Shown: one piece after another, positions 49,693-62,036 of the stretch | Position numbering within the stretch: the stretch's first letter is position 1 | Layout: each line of letters begins with the position of its first letter | Assembly (NCBI RefSeq): GCF_932526225.1 | Contig: NC_064038.1 | Location: 2,668,001-2,732,000, forward strand | DNA: 64,000 nt | Direction of reading: 5' to 3' | From: Nematostella vectensis | Taxonomy: Eukaryota; Cnidaria; Anthozoa; Actiniaria; Edwardsiidae | Made by a program: the position numbers and the translations under genes | The notes under the pieces: model-generated | The model's database searches: none | What the model was told of the DNA's origin: nothing | Seen by the model: only the letters and a program-made list of their open reading frames with translations

Positions 49693-49890
49693 CTTTTTTT
49701 TTCTATTAATTTTTTTTTTCGTAGAGCTTAACCCCTCTCACTCCTGCGTAGTTTTCGGAAAAATAAGAAGAAAAAAAAAACAAGAAAAAAAACAAAAACA
49801 AAAAAAAAAACAGACCATCCAAACAACCGTCTGACTTTGGGGGGAGGAGTGTTGACTGGCCCTCCCCCTCGTGAATTTTTCTCCGGATCT

Positions 49891-49992
49891 CCGTAAAAGC
49901 CTTGTGCTGCCATACCGATTGGGTAATCCGTATGTATGGTTTCCGTTTTGTTTTTCAGGTCGGGTTCGATCCCATGCCAATAGCATTTTTTT
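49891..49992 (+). pseudogene. Extra 3' fragment of the candidate Pol III gene
   Basis: Begins at CCGTAAAAGC, about 140 nt into the gene, and keeps the B-box (49963-49972) and T7 (49986-49992) but has no long-range A-box. The terminal hairpin is weakened by a G to A change (ATGCC-AAT-AGCAT). It was made by the out-of-register junction at 49890/49891. If the alternative short A-box is the real one, this fragment could still be transcribed. Confidence 0.75.
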
Positions 49993-51376
49993 CTTTTTTT
50001 TTTTCTATTATTTTTTTTTTTTTTCGTAGAGCTTAACCCCTCTCATTCCTGCGTATTTTTCGGAAAAATAAGAAGAAAAAAAAAAACAAGAAAAAAAAAA
50101 CAAAAAAAAAAAAACAGACCATCCAAACAACCGTCTGACTTTGGGGGGGGGGGGGGGGGAGTGTTGACTGGCCCTCCCCCTCGTGAATTTTTCTCCGGAT
50201 CTCCGGATCAATTCCGTAATGGCATCCATCGGAGTATGGAAATGGACCTGGAGGATACAAGCCTGGTATACATCATACATCTAGCAAAATGAGCTTGCTA
50301 GATTTACTGATGTCAACATTAGAAGGGGGAGGGACACTCTTTTCATACAGTACAATATTGCAGTTGTTACCTATTATTGAATAAGTGGGTAACATGTCTT
50401 TGTTTATCAAACAAGGTCTATTTCTGAGACAAGCAAATTCAAGGGAGAGCTGTTGAAATAACAGGGGAATGTTGAAGGAAAAACAATTATCTGATTAAAA
50501 AACTACTGTAGATTCCTTTGCACGAAGATAATAACAAACATAATTTTGATTGTTATTTAGGAGGAACGAGACGAGTTCTACAACATACTATGAAAAGTAT
50601 GTATTACTCATCTAAATTATACAAGTAAAAAATTCTATTTAAAAAAATACTGTAAGTAATTAGGTAAATCCTAAAACATGTATAACATGTACAACACACT
50701 AAAAACTCCATGGCTATTGACTGTTTTCTACTCACATGTTTTTACAGTATATACAATTTCATTCTGGTACATCTTGTGGTCACTGTGCCATCTTCAGGGC
50801 TACACCCAAAGCACCTGTGCACCCCATCCAGCTAAGGGTGTCGGCTGCACAGGTGTTCCTGATGAAGGAGGGTAAGGAGGGCAGGAAAAGGTTCTGCGAC
50901 ACCTTGCTTTTATGGACCCCTATGATTCCAAGTTGAGTGTGGCCCCTGTAGATGTTGACAGGTCAACCTCACAGCCACATGAAAGAAATGACTAATATCT
51001 TATGCTTTACAGTGAGTGTTTTGCAGTCAAGTTGGTTTCTGTTAGTGGGTAAAAATTATTATAAATAATTGTAATCATGACTATGGTCACACTGTACATA
51101 TAGAACTGTAAATGAATAGAAAAAAAGTAAGTATATATTTCCAGTCAATCTACAGAATTGCATGATAACCTTGAAAGTATTGAATAAAAGACTGCAAAAC
51201 CAACATCTTTTGTACTAGTTGCTTAGTTGGTTGAATTGACCACGGGCAATTTTAAGCTGAATTCCTCCTTCCCCCACTCCCCCACCCCAGAAAAAAAATA
51301 ATAAAAGAAAACTAAAACTAAAACAAAACCAACAGAGACCTCCAGTTATTTTCTCTTATTTTTTTTTTACAGCTAT

Positions 51377-51673
51377 TTAAAGGGGCAGTGCCATGGTAAG
51401 TGCTTTCAATAGCTCTCTGAGCCTGACACAATGAAATTTAGTAAACTCTAATACTGACTTATGAGCTTTTGGTACATGTGGGGGACTTAAATTCAAAGAA
51501 AATGACCACAAACTGTCAATAAACATAGTTTCTATAAAATATTGCTTTCAATAAAATATTGCATATTATTTTAACAAGGTATTGACAGCTTTTAAAAAGG
51601 TCAACTATTTGTAGACGATTAAAAGCCTACAATAAACACTGACATGTGTAGTACCATGACGCTGTCCCTTTAA
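51377..51673. mobile_element. MITE-like element, unit 18
   Basis: The inner hairpin is broken by one change (TGTAGAC). GACATGTGTAGTACC lies near the right end. Confidence 0.58.
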
Positions 51674-52749
51674 GTCTTTCATTGCCATAACGCCCTGAGA
51701 CGCCTGTAAAATATAGGCCCAACTCCAAAACGTCAAAAATGCAAACTAAACATCACCAGACCCGGATACTCATAGATTCATCCAAGGCATAGACGACCTG
51801 CAAAAGCGCATCTAAGCAATGTAATAGAATTGACTCTTTTGTCAAAATATCAACCTTAATTGCTGACCAATTCGAAATAAAATGCTTAAACTTAGAAACA
51901 TTTCTTACCAAAAAAGACACAAAATTCCGAACTACAAATAGAGACAAGCAAACACAGATCAAGTCACCAATAGATACCTTTATTGCGCTCCGTCAGGTCC
52001 CATTTTACAGCAATCAGTCACAATAATCAATGCTAGAACCTCCATTAGAAGCGAGTCACCATCGTTAGCCTATTTTGCATGCCTGCACTGCATCATGGGA
52101 GTCTTGGAAACACCTTGACAGACAGGCGGGCAATCTCCTCCAACAGAATCATAACAGTTTTTTTATAAGTCTCTTTGCCCCGAAGCCAAACAAAACATTT
52201 CCAGGTCCAAGAAACCCAGAATAAGCCTGAAAACAATTTTCAGTCAACGGTAGCTTAGCTTAACTGGTAGTGTTGGACTTGAAATAGGGGGGGAGGTTTC
52301 TGTTTTCAGTCTGTTTTTCTTACAATGTTGCTCAAAAGTAACCAGGAGTGAAAGGGTTGAAGTGAAATACAGCTATACTTAGTCAGGGTAGACAGTATTG
52401 CGGATTTTTTCGATATTCTATGCGATTTTACAAACCTCTCCTCCTTACGTCTTTCATTGCATTTTTCATTTTTTTTAATGAATATTTAGGCCGGTGAATA
52501 GCTTAATAAGCTCTACAAAGAAAAATAGAATCGCCAAATCGCACTTTTTTATTTCTATTTATTTTTGCTTTTTGCATGATATTAAAAAAACGGTTCCTAA
52601 AAAAACGTTTTTCTTTCTTCGCTTGTTTGATGTCCTGTACACGATAAAAGACAATGCGCCCGTGCGTTACGATGCCACGCGCCGACATAGCGAGCCCCCA
52701 AGGGACTCAAGACGCCCAAATAGACCTGTATTTTTTTTCACCCTCTATC

Positions 52750-53007
52750 TCAGCGAGCTGTGCGTGGCGTAACCGTATTACAGGCCTGGGATCCTGGTTA
52801 TTGTCCTCCCCATTAATGCGCGGGTTGGAATACCTTGCAAGAGTGTTGTACAGCATATTCGCCGGAAATATCGGTGCTTGGGGCCTTCGGGTTCTTTACA
52901 GCCTTCCGTAAAAGCCTTGTGCTGCCATACCGATTGGGTAATCCGTATGTATGGTTTCCGGTTTGTTTTTCAGGTCGGGTTCGATCCCATGCCAATGGCA
53001 TTTTTTT
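52750..53007 (+). ncRNA. Candidate Pol III gene, copy 18
   Basis: A-box 52765-52775, B-box 52978-52987, T7 53001-53007. Has the single TTCCGGTTTG change of copies 5 and 9. Confidence 0.5.
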
Positions 53008-54372
53008 CTTTTTTTTTTCTATTAATTTTTTTTTTCGTAGAGCTTAACCCCTCTCACTCCTGCGTAGTTTTCGGAAAAATAATAAGAAGAAAAAAACAAG
53101 AAAAAAAAAACAAAAAAAAAACCAGACCATCCAAACAACCGTCTGACTTTGGGGGGAGGAGTGTTGACTGGCCCTCCCCCTCGTGAATTTTTCTCCGGAT
53201 CTCCGGATCAATTCCGTAATGGCATCCATCGGAGTATGGAAATGGACCTGGAGGATACAAGCCTGGTATACATCATACATCTAGCAAAATGAGCTTGCTA
53301 GATTTACTGATGTCAACATTAGAAAGGGGAGGGACACTCTTTTCATACAGTACAATATTGCAGTTGTTACCTATTATTGAATAAGTGGGTAACATGTCTT
53401 TGTTTATCAAACAAGGTCTATTTCTGAGACAAGCAAATTCAAGGGAGAGCTGTTGAAATAACAGGGGAATGTTGAAGGAAAAACAATTATCTGATTAAAA
53501 AACTACTGTAGATTCCTTTGCACGAAGATAATAACAAACATAATTTTGATTGTTATTTAGGAGGAACGAGACGAGTTCTACAACATACTATGAAAAGTAT
53601 GTATTACTCATCTAAATTATACAAGTAAAAAATTCTATTTAAAAAAATACTGTAAGTAATTAGGTAAATCCTAAAACATGTATAACATGTACAACACACT
53701 AAAAACTCCATGGCTATTGACTGTTTTCTACTCACATGTTTTTACAGTATATACAATTTCATTCTGGTACATCTTGTGGTCACTGTGCCATCTTCAGGGC
53801 TACACCCAAAGCATCTGTGCACCCCATCCACGTAAGGGTGTCGGCTGCACAGGTGTTCCTGATGAAGGAGGGTAAGGAGGGCAGGAAAAGGTTCTGCGAC
53901 ACCTTGCTTTTATGGACCCCTATGATTCCGAGTTGAGTGTGGCCCCTGTAGATGTTGACAGGTCAACCTCACAGCCACATGAAAGAAATGCCTAATATCT
54001 TATGCTTTACAGTGAGTGTTTTGCAGTCAAGTTGGTTTCTGTTAGTGGGTAAAAATTATTATAAATAATTGTAATCATGACTATGGTCACACTGTACATA
54101 TAGAACTGTAAATGAATAGAAAAAAAGTATATATTTCCAGTCAAACTACAGAATTGCATGATAACCTTGAAAGTATTGAATAAAAGACTGCAAAACCAAC
54201 ATCTTTTGTACTAGTTGCTTAGTTGGTTGAATTGACCACGGGCAATTTTAAGCTGAATTCCTCTTTCCCCTACTCCCCCACCCCAGAAAAAAAATAATAA
54301 AAGAAAACTAAAACTAAAACAAAACCAACAGAGACCCCCTCCAGCTATTTTCTCTTATTTTTTTACAGCTAT

Positions 54373-54669
54373 TTAAAGGGGCAGTGCCATGGTAAGTGCT
54401 TTCAATAGCTCTCTGAACCTGACACAATGAAATTTAGTAAACTCTAATACTGACTTATGAGCTTTTGGTACATGTGGGGGACTTAAATTCAAAGAAAATG
54501 ACCACAAACTGTCAATAAACATAGTTTCTATAAAATATTGCTTTCAATAAAATATTGCATATTATTTTAACAAGGTATTGACAGCTTTTAAAAAGGTCAA
54601 CTATTTGTAGGCGATTAAAAGCCTACAATAAACACTGACATGCGTAGTACCATGACGCTGTCCCTTTAA
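54373..54669. mobile_element. MITE-like element, unit 19
   Basis: Both ends intact; ATGCGTAGTACC at the right end. Confidence 0.58.
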
Positions 54670-55747
54670 GTCTTTCATTGCCATAATGCCCTAAGACGCC
54701 TGTAAAATATAGGCCCAACTCCAAAACGTCAAAAATGCAAACTAAACATCACCAGACCCGGATACTCATAGATTCATCCAAGGCATAGACGACCTGCAAA
54801 AGCGCATCTAAGCAATGTAATAGAATTGACTCTTTTGTCAAAATATCAACCTTAATTGCTGACCAATTCGTAATAAAATGCTTAAACTTAGAAACATTTC
54901 TTACACAAAAAGACACAAAATTCCGAACTACAAATAGAGACAAGCAAACACAGATCAAGTCACCAATAGATACCTTTATTGCGCTCCGTCAGGTCCCATT
55001 TTACAGCAATCAGTCACAATAATCAATGCTAGAACCTCCATTAGAAGCGAGTCACCATTGTTAGCCTATTTTGCATGCCTGCACTGCATCATGGGAGTCT
55101 TGGAAACACCTTGACAGACAGGCGGGCAATCTCCTCCAACAGAATCATAACAGTTTTTTTTATAAGTCTCTTTGCCCCGAAGCCAAACAAAACATTTCCA
55201 GGTCCAAGAAACCCAGAATAAGCCTGAAAACAATTTTCAGTCAACGGTAGCTTAGCTTAACTGGTAGTGTTGGACTTGAAATAGGGGGGGAGGTTTCTGT
55301 TTTCAGTCTGTTTTTCTTACAATGTTGCTCAAAAGTAACCAGGAGTAAAAGGGTTGAAGTGAAATACAGCTATACTTAGTCAGGGTAGACAGTATTGCGG
55401 ATTTTTTCGATATTCTATGCGATTTTACAAACCTCTCCTCCTTACGTCTTTCATTGCATTTTTCATTTTTTTTTAATGAATATTTAGGCCGGTGAATAGC
55501 TTAATAAGCTCTACAAAGAAAAATAGAATCGCCAAATCGCACTTTTTTATTTCTATTTATTTTTGCTTTTTGCATGATATTAAAAAAACGGTTCCTAAAA
55601 AAACGTTTTTCTTTCTTCGCTTGTTTGATGTCCTGTACACGATAAAAGACAATGCGCCCGTGCGTTACGATGCCACGCGCCGACATAGCGAGCCCCCAAG
55701 GGACTCAAGACGCCCAAATAGACCTGTATTTTTTTTCACCCTCTATC

Positions 55748-56005
55748 TCAGCTAGCTGTGCGTGGCGTAACCGTATTACAGGCCTGAGATCCTGGTTATT
55801 GTCCTCCCCATTAATGCGCGGGTTGGAATACCTTGCAAGAGTGTTGTACAGCATATTTGCCGGAAATATCGGTGCTTGGGGCCTTCGGGTTCTTTACAGC
55901 CTTCCATAAAAGCCTTGTGCTGCCATACCGATTGGGTAATCCGTATGTATGGTTTCCGGTTTGTTTTTCAGGTCGGGTTCGATCCCATGCCAATGGCATT
56001 TTTTT
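55748..56005 (+). ncRNA. Candidate Pol III gene, copy 19
   Basis: A-box 55763-55773, B-box 55976-55985, T7 55999-56005. Five changes: GCTAGCTG just before the A-box, CCTGAGATCC, TTTGCCGG, CTTCCATAAAAG and TTCCGGTTTG. It is the most diverged copy overall, yet both boxes are kept. Confidence 0.45.
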
Positions 56006-57369
56006 CTTTTTTTTTTCTATTAATTTTTTTTTTCGTAGAGCTTAACCCCTCTCACTCCTGCGTAGTTTTCGGAAAAATAATAAGAAGAAAAAAACAAGAA
56101 AAAAAAACAAACAAAAAACAGACCATCCAAACAACCGTCTGACTTTGGGGGGAGGAGTGTTGACTGACCCTCCCCCTCGTGAATTTTTCTCCGGATCTCC
56201 GGATCAATTCCGTAATGGCATCCATCGGAGTATGGAAATGGACCTGGAGGATACAAGCCTGGTATACATCATACATCTAGCAAAATGAGCTTGCTAGATT
56301 TACTGATGTCAACATTAGAAAGGGGAGGGACACTCTTTTCATACAGTACAATATTGCAGTTGTTACCTATTATTGAATAAGTGGGTAACATGTCTTTGTT
56401 TATCAAACAAGGTCTATTTCTGAGACAAGCAAATTCAAGGGAGAGCTGTTGAAATAACAGCGGAATGTTGAAGGAAAAACAATTATCTGATTAAAAAACT
56501 ACTGTAGATTCCTTTGCACGAAGATAATAACAAACATAATTTTGATTGTTATTTAGGAGGAACGAGACGAGTTCTACAACATACTATGAAAAGTATGTAT
56601 TACTTATCTAAATTATACAAGTAAAAAATTCTATTTAAAAAAATACTGTAAGTAATTAGGTAAATCCTAAAACATGTATAACATGTACAACACACTAGAA
56701 ACTCCATGGCTATTGACTGTTTTCTACTCACATGTTTTTACAGTATATACAATTTCATTCTGGTACATCTTGTGGTCACTGTGCCATCTTCAGGGCTACA
56801 CCCAAAGCACCTGTGCACCCCATCCACCTAAGGGTGTCGGCTGCACAGGTGTTCCTGATGAAGGAGGGTAAGGAGGGCAGGAAAAGGTTCTGCGACACCT
56901 TGCTTTTATGGACCCCTATGATTCCGAGTTGAGTGTGGCCCCTGTAGATGTTGACAGGTCAACCTCACAGCCACATGAAAGAAATGCCTAATATCTTATG
57001 CTTTACAGTGAGTGTTTTGCAGTCAAGTTGGTTTCTGTTAGTGGGTAAAAATTATTATAAATAATTGTAATCATGACTATGGTCACACTGTACATATAGA
57101 ACTGTAAATGAATAGAAAAAAAGTATATATTTCCAGTCAAACTACAGAATTGCATGATAACCTTGAAAGTATTGAATAAAAGACTGCAAAACCAACATCT
57201 TTTGTACTAGTTGCTTAGTTGGTTGAATTGACCACGGGCAATTTTAAGCTGAATTCCTCCTTCCCCCACTCCCCCAACCCAGAAAAAAAAATAATAAAAG
57301 AAAACTAAAACTAAAACAAAACCAACAGAGACCCCCTCCAGCTATTTTCTCTTATTTTTTTACAGCTAT

Positions 57370-57666
57370 TTAAAGGGGCAGTGCCATGGTAAGTGCTTTC
57401 AATAGCTCTCTGAACCTGACACAATGAAATTTAGTAAACTCTAATACTGACTTATGAGCTTTTGGTACATGTGGGGGACTTAAATTCAAAGAAAATGACC
57501 ACAAACTGTCAATAAACATAGTTTCTTTAAAATATTGCTTTCAATAAAATATTGCATATTATTTTAACAAGGTATTGACAGCTTTTAAAAAGGTCAACTA
57601 TTTGTAGGCGATTAAAAGCCTACAATAAACACTGACATGCGCAGTACCATGACGCTGTCCCTTTAA
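57370..57666. mobile_element. MITE-like element, unit 20
   Basis: Both ends intact; interior TTTCTTTAAAATATT. Confidence 0.58.
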
Positions 57667-58744
57667 GTCTTTCATTGCCATAACGCCCTGAGACGCCTGT
57701 AAAATATAGGCCCAACTCCAAAACGTCAAAAATGCAAACTAAACATCACCAGACCCGGATACCCATAGATTCATCCAAGGCATAGACGACCTGCAAAAGC
57801 GCATCTAAGCAATGTAATAGAATTGACTCTTTTGTCAAAATATGAACCTTAATTGCTGACCAATTCGTAATAAAATGCTTAAACTTAGAAACATTTCTTA
57901 CCAAAAAAGACACAAAATTCCGAACTACAAATAGAGACAAGCAAACACAGATCAAGTCACCAATAGATACCTTTATTGCGCTCCGTCAGGTCCCATTTTA
58001 CAGCAATCAGTCACAATAATCAATGCTAGAACCTCCATTAGAAGCGAGTCACCATTGTTAGCCTATTTTGCATGCCTGCACTGCATCATGGGAGTCTTGA
58101 AAACACCTTGACAGACAGGCGGGCAATCTCCTCCAACAGAATCATAACAGTTTTTTATAAGTCTCTTTGCCCCGAAGCCAAACAAAACATTTCCAGGTCC
58201 AAGAAACCCAGAATAAGCCTGAAAACAATTTTCAGTCAACGGTAGCTTAGCTTAACTGGTAGTGTTGGACTTGAAATAGGGGGGGAGGTTTCTGTTTTCA
58301 GTCTGTTTTTCTTACAATGTTGCTCAAAAGTAACCAGGAGTGAAAGGGTTGAAGTGAAATACAGCTATACTTCGTCAGGGTAGACAGTATTGCGGATTTT
58401 TTCGATATTCTATGCGATTTTACAAACCTCTCCTCCTTACGTCTTTCATTGCATTTTTCATTTTTTTTTTAATGAATATTTAGGCCGGTGAATAGCTTAA
58501 TAAGCTCTACAAAGAAAAATAGAATCGCCAAATCGCACTTTTTTATTTCTATTTATTTTTGCTGTTTGCATGATATTAAAAAAACGGTTCCTAAAAAAAA
58601 CGTTTTTCTTTCTTCGCTTGTTTGATGTCCTGTACACGATAAAAGACAATGCGCCCGTGCGTTACGATGCCACGCGCCGACATAGCGAGCCCCCAAGGGA
58701 CTCAAGACGCCCAAATAGACCTGTATTTTTTTTCACCCTCTATC

Positions 58745-59002
58745 TCAGCGAGCTGTGCGTGGCGTAACCGTATTACAGGCCTGGGATCCTGGTTATTGTC
58801 CTCCCCATTAATGCGCGGGTTGGAATACCTTGCAAGAGTGTTGTACAGCATATTCGCCGGAAATATCGGTGCTTGGGGCCTTCTGGTTCTTTACAGCCTT
58901 CCGTAAAAGCCTTGTGCTGCCATACCGATTGGGTAATCCGTATGTATGGTTTCCGTTTTGTTTTTCAGGTCGGGTTCGATCCTATGCCAATGGCATTTTT
59001 TT
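58745..59002 (+). ncRNA. Candidate Pol III gene, copy 20
   Basis: A-box 58760-58770, B-box 58973-58982, T7 58996-59002. Two changes: CTTCTGG, and GATCCTATGCC directly after the B-box core. Confidence 0.48.
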
Positions 59003-60371
59003 CTTTTTTTTTTTTCTATTAATTTTTTTTTTCGTAGAGCTTAACCCCTCTCACTCCTGCGTAGTTTTCGGAAAAATAATAAGAAGAAAAAAACAAGAAA
59101 AAAAAAACAAAAAAAAAAACAGACCATCCAAACAACCGTCTGACTTTGGGGGGAGGAGTGTTGACTGGCCCTCCCCCTCGTGAATTTTTCTCCGGATCTC
59201 CGGATCAATTCCGTAATGGCATCCATCGGAGTATGGAAATGGACCTGGAGGATACAAGCCTGGTATACATCATACATCTAGCAAAATGAGCTTGCTAGAT
59301 TTACTGATGTCAACATTAGAAAGGGGAGGGACACTCTTTTCATACAGTACAATATTGCAGTTGTTACCTATTATTGAATAAGTGGGTAACATGTCTTTGT
59401 TTATCAAACAAGGTCTATTTCTGAGACAAGCAAATTCAAGGGAGAGCTGTTGAAATAACAGCGGAATGTTGAAGGAAAAACAATTATCTGATTAAAAAAC
59501 TACTGTAGATTCCTTTGCACGAAGATAATAACAAACATAATTTTGATTGTTATTTAGGAGGAACGAGACGAGTTCTACAACATACTATGAAAAGTATGTA
59601 TTACTCATCTAAATTATACAAGTAAAAAATTCTATTTAAAAAAAATACTGTAAGTAATTAGGTAAATCCTAAAACATGTATAACATGTACAACACACTAA
59701 AAACTCCATGGCTATTGACTGTTTTCTACTCACATGTTTTTACAGTATATACAATTTCATTCTGGTACATCTTGTGGTCACTGTGCCATCTTCAGGGCTA
59801 CACCCAAAGCACCTGTGCACCCCATCCACCTAAGGGTGTCGGCTGCACAGGTGTTCCTGATGAAGGAGGGTAAGGAGGGCAGGAAAAGGTTCTGCGACAC
59901 CTTGCTTTTATGGACCCCTATGATTCCGAGTTGAGTGTGGCCCCTGTAGATGTTGACAGGTCAACCTCACAGCCACATGAAAGAAATGCCTAATATCTTA
60001 TGCTTTACAGTGAGTGTTTTGCAGTCAAGTTGGTTTCTGTTAGTGGGTAAAAATTATTATAAATAATTGTAATCATGACTATGGTCACACTGTACATATA
60101 GAACTGTAAATGAATAGAAAAAAAGTATATATTTCCAGTCAAACTACAGAATTGCATGATAACCTTGAAAGTATTGAATAAAAGACTGCAAAACCAACAT
60201 CTTTTGTACTAGTTGCTTAGTTGGTTGAATTGACCACGGGCAATTTTAAGCTGAATTCCTCCTTCCCCCACTCCCCCAACCCAGAAAAAAAAATAATAAA
60301 AGAAAACTAAAACTAAAACAAAACCAACAGAGACCCCCTCCAGCTATTTTCTCTTATTTTTTTACAGCTAT

Positions 60372-60668
60372 TTAAAGGGGCAGTGCCATGGTAAGTGCTT
60401 TCAATAGCTCTCTGAACCTGACACAATGAAATTTAGTAAACTCTAATACTGACTTATGAGCTTTTGGTACATGTGGGGGACTTAAATTCAAAGAAAATGA
60501 CCACAAACTGTCAATAAACATAGTTTCTATAAAATATTGCTTCCAATAAAATATTGCATATTATTTTAACAAGGTATTGACAGCTTTTAAAAAGGTCAAC
60601 TATTTGTAGGCGATTAAAAGCCTACAATAAACACTGACATGCGTAGTACCATGACGCTGTCCCTTTAA
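60372..60668. mobile_element. MITE-like element, unit 21
   Basis: Both ends intact; ATGCGTAGTACC as in units 19 and 22. Confidence 0.58.
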
Positions 60669-61748
60669 GTCTTTCATTGCCATAACGCCCTGAGACGCCT
60701 GTAAAATATAGGCCCAACTCCAAAACGTCAAAAATGCAAACTAAACATCACCAGACCCGGATACCCATAGATTCATCCAAGGCATAGACGACCTGCAAAA
60801 GCGCATCTAAGCAATGTAATAGAATTGACTCTTTTGTCAAAATATGAACCTTAATTGCTGACCAATTCGTAATAAAATGCTTAAACTTAGAAACATTTCT
60901 TACCAAAAAAGACACGAAATTCCGAACTACAAATAGAGACAAGCAAACACAGATCAAGTCACCAATAGATACCTTTATTGCGCTCCGTCAGGTCCCATTT
61001 TACAGCAATCAGTCACAATAATCAATGCTAGAACCTCCATTAGAAGCGAGTCACCATTGTTAGCCTATTTTGCATGCCTGCACTGCATCATGGGAGTCTT
61101 GAAAAAACCTTGACAGACAGGCGGGCAATCTCCTCCAACAGAATCATAACAGTTTTTTATAAGTCTCTTTGCCCCGAAGCCAAACAAAACATTTCCAGGT
61201 CCAAGAAACCCAGAATAAGCCTGAAAACAATTTTCAGTCAACGGTAGCTTAGCTTAACTGGTAGTGTTGGACTTGAAATAGGGGGGGAGGTTTCTGTTTT
61301 CAGTCTGTTTTTCTTACAATGTTGCTCAAAAGTAACCAGGAGTGAAAGGGTTGAAGTGAAATACAGCTATACTTCGTCAGGGTAGACAGTATTGCGGATT
61401 TTTTCGATATTCTATGCGATTTTACAAACCTCTCCTCCTTACGTCTTTCATTGCATTTTTCATTTTTTTTTTTAATGAATATTTAGGCCGGTGAATAGCT
61501 TAATAAGCTCTACAAAGAAAAATAGAATCGCCAAATCGCACTTTTTTATTTCTATTTATTTTTGCTGTTTGCATGATATTAAAAAAACGGTTCCTAAAAA
61601 AAACGTTTTTCTTTCTTCGCTTGTTTGATGTCCTGTACACGATAAAAGACAATGCGCCCGTGCGTTACGATGCCACGCGCCGACATAGCGAGCCCCCAAG
61701 GGACTCAAGACGCCCAAATAGACCTGTATTTTTTTTTCACCCTCTATC

Positions 61749-62006
61749 TCAGCGAGCTGTGCGTGGCGTAACCGTATTACAGGCCTGGGATCCTGGTTAT
61801 TGTCCTCCCCATTAATGCGCGGGTTGGAATACCTTGCAAGAGTGTTGTACAGCATATTCGCCGGAAATATCGGTGCTTGGGGCCTTCGGGTTCTTTACAG
61901 CCTTCCGTAAAAGCCTTGTGCTGCCATACCGATTGGGTAATCCGTATGTATGGTTTCCGTTTTGTTTTTCAGGTCGGGTTCGATCCCATGCCAATGGCAT
62001 TTTTTT
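61749..62006 (+). ncRNA. Candidate Pol III gene, copy 21
   Basis: A-box 61764-61774, B-box 61977-61986, T7 62000-62006. Same as copy 1 by eye. Confidence 0.5.
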
Positions 62007-62036
62007 CTTTTTTTTTTTTCTATTAATTTTTTTTTT

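Larger units (their letters stand above)
46706..49719 (+). repeat. Tandem repeat unit 17 (3014 bp)
   Basis: Marked by CTCATTCCTGCGTATTTTTCGG at its start, a G run of about 18 near 46824, CCAGCTAAGGG near 47510, AATGACTAAT near 47670 and GGTAAGTATATA near 47808. Several private substitutions lie at 48380-48650. Its left half was copied into unit 18. Confidence 0.97.
49720..53035 (+). repeat. Tandem repeat unit 18 with internal duplication (3316 bp)
   Basis: The unit starts normally. At 49890/49891 the sequence jumps from the CTCCGGATCT motif back to CCGTAAAAGC, a position inside the 3' part of the RNA gene. The segment 49591-49890 is thus followed by a second version at 49891-50202. Beyond the junction the sequence has the private markers of unit 17 up to about 51.2 kb, so it came from an out-of-register exchange with the unit 16/17 boundary. 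Confidence 0.96.
53036..56033 (+). repeat. Tandem repeat unit 19 (2998 bp)
   Basis: Standard layout. Private changes include GCATCTGTGCA and CCACGTAAGG near 53810-53836, TTACACAAAAAG near 54901 and five substitutions in the RNA gene. Confidence 0.97.
56034..59032 (+). repeat. Tandem repeat unit 20 (2999 bp)
   Basis: Shares GGATACCCATAG (near 57758) and AAATATGAACC (near 57838) with units 21 and 22, and ACAGCGGAATG (near 56457) with unit 21 only. Confidence 0.97.
59033..62036 (+). repeat. Tandem repeat unit 21 (3004 bp)
   Basis: Near-copy of unit 20. It shares GACACGAAATTCC near 60911 with unit 22 and has a private GAAAAAACC near 61102. Confidence 0.97.
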
